Shown one piece after another: positions 16,426-23,306 of a stretch of DNA of 32,204 nt. The notes under the pieces are model-generated. The model was not told where the DNA came from, searched no databases, and saw only the letters and a program-made list of their open reading frames with translations. Position 1 is the first letter of the stretch. Every line of letters starts with the position of its first letter. The stretch is from UBA1731 sp964440985 (GTDB lineage: Bacteria; Verrucomicrobiota; Kiritimatiellia; RFP12; UBA1067): positions 1 to 32,204 of the forward strand of contig CAYTWE010000025.1 of NCBI GenBank assembly GCA_964440985.1, in the 5' to 3' direction. The translations under genes and the position numbers were made by a program.

Positions 16426-17700
16426 ATGGATCAGTCGCAGAACAGTCGTTTCCGGTTTTGTCAGTGGAGGTTCATCATATGCAGCGCCACGGCGTACATG
16501 TTCTTCTATCTGACGCGCAAGAACCTTTCCATGGCCCAGCCGGCCATGCTTGAGGAGGGCGTGATATCCACGTATGCGCTTGGCACGATCATGACGATCC
16601 ATGGTGTGCTGTACGGGGTGAGCCGGTTCGTGAACGGCTTCTGGGCAGACCGCCTCAACGGCAGGGTGTTCATGGCGGCCGGGCTTGCGCTCTCCGCCCT
16701 CACGAACTTCCTGTTCGGATGCACGTCCATATCGATTCTGTTCGGCATATTCTGGATTGTGAACGGCTGGACGCAGGGCATGGGCTTTCCGCCGTGCGCA
16801 AAGATGCTTACGCACTGGATACATCCGAAGGAGCTGGCGACGAAGATGTCCATCTGGAACACCAGCCACAGTTTCGGGGCGGTCATGGCTCTCGGTCTGT
16901 GTTCGTTCATGTTTGCGATTGGGCTTGGATGGCGGTGGTGCTTCTGGGTGCCGGCCGCGCTTGCCGGGTGCGTGGCGGTGTTCGCCCTCTTCTGCGTGAA
17001 GGATTCGCCGCAGGAGGATGGGCTTCCGCCGCTGGATCTTGATACGGGCGTAGCGAAGGAGGCCGGCGACGTCTCCACGGCAGACCGCCGCCGCCTTGTG
17101 TTCGGCAACCGCGTGATCTGGCTTGTGGCGATTGCGAACTTCTTCGTGTACATTGTCAGGTTCGGCTTCCTTGACTGGGGGCCTACGTTCCTGAAGCAGT
17201 ACAAGGACATCCCCGTGACGAAGGGCGGGCTGATGATAATCGCGTTTGAGCTGGCGGCGGTGGTCGGCACGATCTTTGCAGGATGGGTGACAGACCGGCT
17301 GTTCGGAGGGCGCGGTGTGCGCACGTGCGTGTTCTGCATGCTTTTCGCCGCGCTTTTCTCTCTCGGCTTCTGGTATCTTCCGGCACACGCCCCGATATGG
17401 CAGGCCACGCTGCTTCTCATGGGTGCGGGCTTCTTCATCTACGGCCCGCAGGCTCTGATCGGCATCGTGGCCGCGAATCAGGCTACGAAGGAGGCTGCTG
17501 CCATGGCGAACGGCTTCACCGGCATCATGGGCTATGCGTCCACAATAGTCTCCGGGATAGGCATAGCCTTCATCAAGGAGCATTTCGGGTGGGGCGTGAC
17601 GCTCTGCTCTATTTCAGGGTTCGCCCTCATAGGAATGGTGATGTTCCTGTTCGCCTGGTCGGCGAAGGCGGATGGCTACAAGGCGAAGGGCGCGAAATGA
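16426..17700 (+). CDS. glpT: glycerol-3-phosphate:phosphate antiporter (MFS, OPA family)
   Basis: The 424-residue, 12-helix inner-membrane protein is an organophosphate:phosphate antiporter most like GlpT. The helix-1 motif FYLTRKNLSMAQP keeps the substrate-binding arginine (R31, equivalent to R45 of E. coli GlpT). NGWTQGMGFPPCAKMLTHW matches the GlpT loop, and IANFFVYIVRFGFLDWGPT carries the second arginine (R245, equivalent to R269). AAGGAGAGG lies five bases upstream of the ATG. It follows the dehydrogenase fusion and DUF1667, so the three genes import and oxidise glycerol-3-phosphate. Hexose-phosphate transport (UhpT-like) is less likely from these motifs and the context. Confidence 0.92.
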   Translation: MDQSQNSRFRFCQWRFIICSATAYMFFYLTRKNLSMAQPAMLEEGVISTYALGTIMTIHGVLYGVSRFVNGFWADRLNGRVFMAAGLALSALTNFLFGCTSISILFGIFWIVNGWTQGMGFPPCAKMLTHWIHPKELATKMSIWNTSHSFGAVMALGLCSFMFAIGLGWRWCFWVPAALAGCVAVFALFCVKDSPQEDGLPPLDLDTGVAKEAGDVSTADRRRLVFGNRVIWLVAIANFFVYIVRFGFLDWGPTFLKQYKDIPVTKGGLMIIAFELAAVVGTIFAGWVTDRLFGGRGVRTCVFCMLFAALFSLGFWYLPAHAPIWQATLLLMGAGFFIYGPQALIGIVAANQATKEAAAMANGFTGIMGYASTIVSGIGIAFIKEHFGWGVTLCSISGFALIGMVMFLFAWSAKADGYKAKGAK

Positions 17701-17707
17701 CGGCAGA

Positions 17708-17725
17708 CCTGCGTTTCCGTGCAGG
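17708..17725 (+). terminator. weak hairpin after glpT
   Basis: CCTGC (17708-17712) pairs with GCAGG (17721-17725) around an 8-base loop, just after the glpT stop and before the next promoter. There is no T tract, so it may only protect the mRNA end. Confidence 0.25.
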
Positions 17726-17734
17726 CCTGAAATG

Positions 17735-17743
17735 TGGTATTAT
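17735..17743 (+). promoter_or_regulatory. extended -10 promoter before the AsmA-like gene
   Basis: TGGTATTAT (17735-17743) is an extended -10 element. The hexamer 17 bases upstream is TTCCGT, a weak -35. The predicted start is near 17750, about 30 bases before the next gene. Confidence 0.5.
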
Positions 17744-17780
17744 TCACGCATTGGGAATGCATACGATTGTGAGGAGATAG

Positions 17781-18869
17781 ATGAGCGAGAAAAAGAAATG
17801 TGGCTGCCTCTGCAAAATAGTCAAATGTGCGCTGTGGTGCGCAGTGGTGGTGCTTTTGCTGGTTGCGGCCCTGCCGCTGTGGATAAGTCCGGTCGCCACC
17901 GGCATTGCGGGCAGCATTGTGCCGAAGTACACCGGCACGGATTTCCGCATTGAGCGCTTCACCGTGAACCCCTGGACGGGCACGGTTCGCATTGGCGGTG
18001 TGCGGCTCTCGAATCCGGACGGCTTCGGAGACGCGGCGGCGTTCTCCTTGGGTGCGTTTTCGCTTGAAGCGTCGCTGCTGGAGCTTCTTGAGAGCCGGGT
18101 GCACATCCTTGATCTTTCGATAGAGGATGCGTTTGCGAGCTACTATTCCAGCAACGGGACGAACAACATCGATCTGATCCTCGCGAACGTCGACCGGAAG
18201 CTTGGGCCAAAGGATGAGAAAGAGAAGGATTCCGCCGCTGAGGACAAGGAGGATGCAAAATCCGAAATCAAGGTCGTGATTGACCATCTTCGCATTTCCG
18301 GCACAAAGGTCAAGCTCATGAAGAGCGACGTCATCCCCGCTCTGCCGATTGCGACAATAGAGCTTAGGGATATCGGCAAGGAGAGCGGCGGTGCAACGGC
18401 TGAAGAGGTGTGGCAGGTGCTGTCCGATGCGTTTGTCAAGGGATTGTCCTCCGTCGGAGACGGTGTCGGCGCTCTCGGCGGCATTGTAGGCGGCGGAGTG
18501 AAGGACGTGTCGTCAGTGCTTGGCGGCACGGCAACGTCCGTGACCGAGGGGCTGTCCAAGGTGTCCGCTGGTGCGCTCCGCACGGTGGGCAATGCAGTCA
18601 AGGTTCCTGCGAGCGCTTCAGGTGACGCTGCTGCGACAGTGACGGACGGCGCAAAGTCTTCCGGTTCGGCTGTCGGCGATGCGGCAAAGGCGACGGGCTC
18701 AGCGATTGGTGATGCCGCCAAGGCGACTGGCTCTGCCGTCGGTGGTGCGGTGAAGACCACTGGTGCGGCAATCGGTGATGGCGCCAGTGCGGCGGTCAAT
18801 GCAGTCGGCGATACGACAAAGAAGGTGACCGACGGAGTGAAGGGAATCTTCAAGGGATTCTCGAAGTAG
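17781..18869 (+). CDS. AsmA-like membrane protein with C-terminal 11-residue repeats
   Basis: The 362-residue protein has a cysteine-rich cytoplasmic stub (KKKCGCLCKIVKC), one membrane helix (about 17-36), and an AsmA/DUF748-type periplasmic region. The motifs FRIERFTVNPWTGTVRIGGV and VRLSNPDGF are typical of the start of these lipid-transport or envelope-assembly proteins. A charged linker (EKEKDSAAEDKEDAKSE) follows. The last third is low-complexity Ala/Gly/Ser/Thr and ends in six 11-residue repeats of the form GDAAKATGSAV, likely an amphipathic helix. AGGAG lies five bases before the ATG. It is short for AsmA proteins, so only the first domain is present. Its function is unknown; an envelope role fits the following Mur- and Lpx-like genes. 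Confidence 0.65.
   Translation: MSEKKKCGCLCKIVKCALWCAVVVLLLVAALPLWISPVATGIAGSIVPKYTGTDFRIERFTVNPWTGTVRIGGVRLSNPDGFGDAAAFSLGAFSLEASLLELLESRVHILDLSIEDAFASYYSSNGTNNIDLILANVDRKLGPKDEKEKDSAAEDKEDAKSEIKVVIDHLRISGTKVKLMKSDVIPALPIATIELRDIGKESGGATAEEVWQVLSDAFVKGLSSVGDGVGALGGIVGGGVKDVSSVLGGTATSVTEGLSKVSAGALRTVGNAVKVPASASGDAAATVTDGAKSSGSAVGDAAKATGSAIGDAAKATGSAVGGAVKTTGAAIGDGASAAVNAVGDTTKKVTDGVKGIFKGFSK
18642..18839 (+). repeat. six tandem 33-bp repeats encoding 11-mers
   Basis: Six consecutive 33-base units encode TDGAKSSGSAV, GDAAKATGSAI, GDAAKATGSAV, GGAVKTTGAAI, GDGASAAVNAV and GDTTKKVTDGV. Codons differ between units, so the repetition is conserved at protein level rather than being a recent DNA duplication. 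Confidence 0.75.
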
Positions 18870-18879
18870 GCGACGCAAG

Positions 18880-20097
18880 ATGGATCATCTGATCGGCATC
18901 GGTGGCGTGGGAATGAGTGCGCTTGCGCAGGCGCTTGTGTCCCTTGGTCGTTCCGTCTCCGGATCTGATCGGATTGTTTCGTCCGAACCTGACGTCCGCA
19001 AGTGGCCGCCGAGCCTCAAAAGGCTCGCGGCGTCCGGCGTGAGGATATATCCCGATGACGGAAGCGGAGTAGACGGATCGGTTGGGCGCGTAATCGTTTC
19101 GACGGCGATAGAGCCGCAGAATCCAGGTCTTGTCCGCGCAGGTGCGCTTGGAATTCCGGTTGAGCACCGTGCGGCGGCGCTTGCGTCGGCACTCTCAGGA
19201 TTCAAGCTTGTCGCAGTGGCGGGAACTTGCGGAAAGTCCACCGTGACAGCCATGCTTTCATGCATCCTTGCGGATTGCGGTTTCGATCCTTTCTGCGTGA
19301 ACGGCGCCGCCGTTGCGGGATGGAACGGATCCGTCCGTGCGGGACGCGGCGAGTATGCGGTTGCTGAGGTCGACGAGTCCGACAAATCGCTTTCCGCGTT
19401 CAGCCCGTATGCGGCCATTGTCACAAATTCGAGCGCCGACCACTATCCAAAGGATGAGATGGATGCGGTGTTCGACGCATTTGCGGCGAATGTGCCGGGT
19501 CCTGTCATCGACGGACGCGCAAAACGCTACGAGGCGGAATGCTCCATGCCGGGGGCGCACAACAGGCAGAATGCGGGCATAGCGCTTGCAATGGCGCTTG
19601 CTCTTGGGGCTGACGAAGGGAAGGCGCGGGAATCCCTTTTGAGATTTCCGGGGGTGGAGCGTAGAATGCAGCTCGTCGGCAGATGCTGCGGCGCTGCGGT
19701 GTATGACGACTATGCGCACAATCCGGAGAAGCTTCATGCGATGCTTGCAACCCTGCAGGAGGCGTATCCGAAGGGTGTTGCCGTTGTGTGGCGTCCGCAT
19801 GGCTACGGCCCCTTGCGCAAGATGGCTGATGCGCTGGCCGGGATGTTCCGTTCAGAGCTGCGTACGCAAGATCGGCTGATCCTGCTTCCGGTGTACGATG
19901 CCGGAGGTACGGCGGACAGGAGCATCCAGTCCGATGCGCTGGCGGCAATGGTGCCGGGTGCGGTTTTCATTGAAACCCCCGAAGAGGCCTTGCGGCTTCT
20001 GAAGGCGCAGGCGTCGGCGTTCGGCGCAATGGCAATTGCAGGCGCCCGCGATCCGGGACTTTCGTCCATGGCGCGGCAGCTTGCGGGAATGGAGTAG
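18880..20097 (+). CDS. MurC-like Mur ligase (divergent, short)
   Basis: The 405-residue protein is a Mur-family ATP-dependent amino-acid ligase closest to MurC/Mpl. It has an N-terminal HLIGIGGVGMSALAQAL, a P-loop AGTCGKSTVT (from 114; MurC normally has GTHGKTT), EVDESDKSL, an ADH segment, and a C-terminal DDYAHNPEKL and RPHGYGPL. It is about 50-80 residues shorter than usual MurC, mainly in the central domain. It could be the real UDP-MurNAc:L-alanine ligase of this organism or a paralogue that recycles or modifies peptidoglycan precursors. The ATG is ten bases after the AsmA-like stop with no clear Shine-Dalgarno sequence, implying coupling. Confidence 0.82.
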   Translation: MDHLIGIGGVGMSALAQALVSLGRSVSGSDRIVSSEPDVRKWPPSLKRLAASGVRIYPDDGSGVDGSVGRVIVSTAIEPQNPGLVRAGALGIPVEHRAAALASALSGFKLVAVAGTCGKSTVTAMLSCILADCGFDPFCVNGAAVAGWNGSVRAGRGEYAVAEVDESDKSLSAFSPYAAIVTNSSADHYPKDEMDAVFDAFAANVPGPVIDGRAKRYEAECSMPGAHNRQNAGIALAMALALGADEGKARESLLRFPGVERRMQLVGRCCGAAVYDDYAHNPEKLHAMLATLQEAYPKGVAVVWRPHGYGPLRKMADALAGMFRSELRTQDRLILLPVYDAGGTADRSIQSDALAAMVPGAVFIETPEEALRLLKAQASAFGAMAIAGARDPGLSSMARQLAGME

Positions 20098-20104
20098 ACG
20101 AAAG

Positions 20105-20737
20105 ATGAAGAGAATGCTGATGGCGCTGACCGTTGCGGTATTGTCCGTGACAACGTTGATTGCAGGTGAGGATGAGGCTAAGGCGAAGAAGAAGCTGCCT
20201 TCGCAGATGAAGTCGTTTACGTCGCTTGCCGCCGCAAAGAAGGAAGCGGCGAAGTACGAGGCTCCAATCTTCGTGGTTGCCGTCGCGAAGGGGACGCCGA
20301 TGGAGTCCGCCATGAAGAAGATGCTGTCAAACAAGTACTTCAAGGAGCTTGCCTCCAAAGGCTTCTTCGTGTACACGATGCGTGTTGAGCTGAGCAAGAA
20401 GGAGAAGGAGGCCGATGCCCGCACTCCGAAGGTGCTGTACGACAAGCTTTCCGAAGACGATCAGGCCCTTCTCAACGTGATTGCCCCGCCTGATGTGGTG
20501 ATGGTGCGCCGTCTGCCGCTTTTCGGAATGGTCAACCACGAGTGCACCTCCGCCATAATCAAGGTCGTGGATGTCCCGAAGTTTGACGTCACGCCTGAGA
20601 CGACATACTACGGGCCATACATCCAGAACCTCCAGTCCGCCGCGCAGGCGTACGGCATCGACATAGAGATGTCGAAGGAGATGCGCAAGTACATCGAGAA
20701 TCCCCCGGCCGAGAAGAAGAGCAAGAAGAGGAGATGA
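20105..20737 (+). CDS. exported protein, possible thioredoxin-like fold, function unknown
   Basis: The protein of 210 residues has a signal peptide (MKRMLMALTVAVLSVTTLIAG) and a Lys-rich mature N-terminus. The segment PIFVVAVAKGTPMESAMKKML...YFKELASKGFFVYTM resembles the beta-alpha-beta start of a thioredoxin fold but lacks the CxxC motif. A Lys/Arg-rich tail (EKKSKKRR) ends the protein. I do not recognise a family with confidence. The ATG at 20105 is chosen because it starts the signal peptide; a longer in-frame ORF from 20036 lies inside the Mur-ligase gene. It starts seven bases after that gene and overlaps or abuts the LpxC-like gene, so it is part of an envelope gene run. Confidence 0.65.
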   Translation: MKRMLMALTVAVLSVTTLIAGEDEAKAKKKLPSQMKSFTSLAAAKKEAAKYEAPIFVVAVAKGTPMESAMKKMLSNKYFKELASKGFFVYTMRVELSKKEKEADARTPKVLYDKLSEDDQALLNVIAPPDVVMVRRLPLFGMVNHECTSAIIKVVDVPKFDVTPETTYYGPYIQNLQSAAQAYGIDIEMSKEMRKYIENPPAEKKSKKRR

Positions 20738-20742
20738 GCTTG

Positions 20743-21768
20743 ATGAGCGGGAAGTTCATCTATCCGGACTGCAGGCTTGCTTCAGGTGACGCCGCCGCAT
20801 TTGCGGCGGCGCGCAAGCGCTTCGACACCATCGCCGTAGATGATGCACGGCTTGCGGAGACGTCCGGATGGAACGCCAACCGGACTACGCTCTCATGCGA
20901 AACGAGCGTGTCAGGAGTCGGCACCTTTCGCGGCAGCGAACGGCGCACGATAACGTTCGCGCCGTCGGAACGCCCCGGATGGTGGATCCGGCGGACGGAT
21001 ATGCCGGAGCAGCTCGACACTGCGGTGCACATCGCCAACCTTTGGACAAGCGCCCGCAACCTCGTCCTGCGCAGCGGCTCTCCGCACAACTACCTCCGCA
21101 TGGTGGAGCATATAATCGCGCTGAAATCCGGCCTTGGCCTCGACAATGTGGTGATAAAGACGAATTCGGGCGATCCGCCGCTTTTCGATGAATCCTCGCT
21201 GCCGCTTGTTGAGGCGGTGGACAGGGCAAAGCCTGTGGCTACGCAGGAGGCGGCGACATATGTCACCGTGAAGGAGCCTGTTGCGTTCGCCGGCGGACGC
21301 GGCGATTTCCTGATGTTCCTGCCGGACGACGGTTCGCGTCGCCTTCGCCTTGACGTCGCAATCAGCTGGCGCACGATAATCGGCGACCAGAGAATCGTGT
21401 TCGATGTCACGCCGGAGACGTTCAGGTACGGGGCGTTTGCGCGGACCAACGCCACGCATCGCCAGTATCAGCTGGCGAAGACCGTCGGCTGGCTCTTCGC
21501 CGATACGAGGCATCTTGGATACGACAAGAACAACATACTCATCCACGGACGCAAACGATGGTACGGAGAGCCGCGCTTCAGGCTTGGCGAGACGGATCGG
21601 TATCTTGAGCCGGTGTGGCATCGCGCTACGCTGGATCTGCTCGCTGCGCTTTCCCTTACGGGGGCAGACCGTTTTGTGGGCACGGTGGTTTCGTATCGCG
21701 CCGGACACACACAGGACTGCGATGCCGTGCGGCATCTCTACCGCAACGACTTGCTGGTCAATGCGTAG
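20743..21768 (+). CDS. lpxC: LpxC-like UDP-3-O-acyl-GlcNAc deacetylase (divergent)
   Basis: The protein of 341 residues is related to LpxC, the zinc deacetylase that commits precursor to lipid A. Matches include SGVGTFRG, WWIRRTD, NYLRMVEHI (E122, H123; base and zinc ligand), LGLDNVVIKTNSGDPP, and a late RAGHTQD (H322). The second zinc motif, HKxLD in E. coli, reads WHRATLD (H293), so the acidic ligand is five rather than four residues after the histidine. The family's next Asp is also not evident. About 50 N-terminal residues are extra. AAGAGGAG lies nine bases before the ATG at 20743; the ATG at 20734 overlaps the previous stop but abuts this site. It may be the sole lipid A deacetylase or a paralogue. 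Confidence 0.75.
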   Translation: MSGKFIYPDCRLASGDAAAFAAARKRFDTIAVDDARLAETSGWNANRTTLSCETSVSGVGTFRGSERRTITFAPSERPGWWIRRTDMPEQLDTAVHIANLWTSARNLVLRSGSPHNYLRMVEHIIALKSGLGLDNVVIKTNSGDPPLFDESSLPLVEAVDRAKPVATQEAATYVTVKEPVAFAGGRGDFLMFLPDDGSRRLRLDVAISWRTIIGDQRIVFDVTPETFRYGAFARTNATHRQYQLAKTVGWLFADTRHLGYDKNNILIHGRKRWYGEPRFRLGETDRYLEPVWHRATLDLLAALSLTGADRFVGTVVSYRAGHTQDCDAVRHLYRNDLLVNA

Positions 21769-21848
21769 CCGCATTGCGTGGCGGTTGCGTTGCGGCACTG
21801 GTTTGAAGCAGACCGCAGCAAGTTCTCCGTTCATGACAAGGAGCATAG

Positions 21849-22445
21849 ATGATTGCCATAGTTGACTACAGGGCCGGAAACCTCACGAGCGTGAAGCTCG
21901 CATTCGACGCGCTTGGCGCGGAGTCTGTCGTCACATCAGACCCGAAGACGATTCTGTCCGCCGACAGGGTCGTCTTCCCTGGCGTTGGCGCGGCGGCAAG
22001 CGCGATGGCGAACCTGCGTTCGCTCGGACTTGAACAGGCCGTGCGCGACGCAGCCGTCTCGGGCAAGCCGTTCATCGGAATATGCCTCGGAATGCAGATA
22101 CTCTTCGAGCGTTCAGAGGAGGATGGCGGTGTAGATATGCTCGGCATCCTTCCGGGGCGGGTTCGCAGATTCCCCGACGTTCCTGGATTCAAGGTGCCAG
22201 AGATCGGCTGGAACGATGTGCAGACAGACGGCAACGAGCGTTTCATCAAGTCCGGCGACGAATTCTATTTTGTCCATTCGTACTATGCGGAGCTGAACCC
22301 GTACACCGTGGGCCGGACTTCCTACGCGGGTGTGACGTTTACCGCCGCTGTGCGCAAAGGGAGCATATTTGCGACGCAGTTCCATCCGGAGAAGTCCGGC
22401 AGGGTCGGTCTTGCGCTCCTCAAGTCGTTCCTCGATGCGAAATGA
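21849..22445 (+). CDS. hisH: imidazole glycerol phosphate synthase, glutaminase subunit HisH
   Basis: The 198-residue protein is the class I glutamine amidotransferase that feeds ammonia to HisF in histidine synthesis. It begins IAIVDYRAGNLTSV, has the nucleophile elbow GICLGMQ (C79) and the catalytic QFHPEKSG (H179, E181), and is of normal length. AAGGAG lies five bases before the ATG. hisF follows after 62 bases. The spacer before the gene (21769-21848) contains a 7-bp stem without a T tract and no promoter that I can recognise. Confidence 0.95.
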   Translation: MIAIVDYRAGNLTSVKLAFDALGAESVVTSDPKTILSADRVVFPGVGAAASAMANLRSLGLEQAVRDAAVSGKPFIGICLGMQILFERSEEDGGVDMLGILPGRVRRFPDVPGFKVPEIGWNDVQTDGNERFIKSGDEFYFVHSYYAELNPYTVGRTSYAGVTFTAAVRKGSIFATQFHPEKSGRVGLALLKSFLDAK

Positions 22446-22507
22446 CGAATTTGTGAACCCTGCGGCGGACCCCGATACAAGTACAACGCTTCAACCGGAA
22501 ACGAAAG

Positions 22508-23284
22508 ATGTTAGCCAAGAGAGTAATCCCGTGCCTTGATGTGCGCAACGGCCGTGTCACAAAGGGCGTAAAGTTCAAGAACAACATAGACCTCGGCGAT
22601 CCGGTCGAGATGGCCGTAGGGTATTCTGACGGCGGGGCGGACGAGCTTGTGTTCTACGACATCACCGCATCTGCCGAGAGACGCCCGATTGACATCGGCA
22701 TGGTGGAGGCGGTTGCGCGGGCGGTTCGCATACCGTTTGCCGTAGGCGGCGGCGTATCGTCGCTTCCTGACATGGAGCGCGTGATACTTGCCGGCGCCGA
22801 AAAGGTCTCGGTCAATTCCCTTGCCGTGCGTACGCCGTCCATCATATCCGACGGCGCAAGGGCGTTCGGGCGGCAGTGCATAGTGCTGGGAATGGATCCC
22901 GTCAGGAGCGACAACCCGAAATGTCCGTCTGGCTACGAGATCACCACCCGCGGATTCCGGGAGTTCACCGGAATGGATGCAGTGGAATGGGCGAAACGCG
23001 CCGTGGATCTCGGTGCGGGTGAAATCGTGGTGAATTCCGTGGATGCCGACGGGACGCGGGCCGGTTTCGAGCTGAACATAACCCGCCGGATCGCGGAGGC
23101 GGTCGGAGTGCCTGTGGTTGCGTCCGGCGGTGCGGGGAAGCCGGAGCATCTGGTCACGGTCTTCACCGAGGCCAAGGCCGATGCGGCGATTGTGGCCGGC
23201 ATGATACATACGGGTGACTATACGATCGCCCAGATCAAGGAGACGATGGCCGCAGCGTCCGTGCCGGTTCGCATGAGCTGGTAG
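22508..23284 (+). CDS. hisF: imidazole glycerol phosphate synthase, cyclase subunit HisF
   Basis: The 258-residue TIM barrel is HisF, which makes imidazole glycerol phosphate and AICAR from PRFAR. MLAKRVIPCLDVRNGRV places the catalytic Asp at position 11, and the second catalytic Asp is D130 (LGMDPVRSD), both at canonical positions. DITAS and AVGGGV phosphate-binding motifs are intact. With HisH it forms the working heterodimer. The other his genes are not nearby. The start follows AAACGAAAG with no strong Shine-Dalgarno sequence. recN begins 22 bases downstream. Confidence 0.96.
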   Translation: MLAKRVIPCLDVRNGRVTKGVKFKNNIDLGDPVEMAVGYSDGGADELVFYDITASAERRPIDIGMVEAVARAVRIPFAVGGGVSSLPDMERVILAGAEKVSVNSLAVRTPSIISDGARAFGRQCIVLGMDPVRSDNPKCPSGYEITTRGFREFTGMDAVEWAKRAVDLGAGEIVVNSVDADGTRAGFELNITRRIAEAVGVPVVASGGAGKPEHLVTVFTEAKADAAIVAGMIHTGDYTIAQIKETMAAASVPVRMSW

Positions 23285-23306
23285 CTGCGTTCCTGTGGAG
23301 GCCGGT

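Noticed and set aside
15940..17583. A 547-codon open frame on the minus strand
   Set aside because: Antisense to DUF1667 and glpT; composition is Arg/His/Glu-rich and without motifs.
18642..18839. CRISPR-like spacing in the 33-base repeats
   Set aside because: The units are contiguous, in frame and encode diverged 11-mers with no spacers; it is a protein repeat.
21789..21819. Seven-base stem (one G-U pair) before hisH
   Set aside because: The loop is 17 bases and there is no T tract or other support for a terminator or riboswitch.
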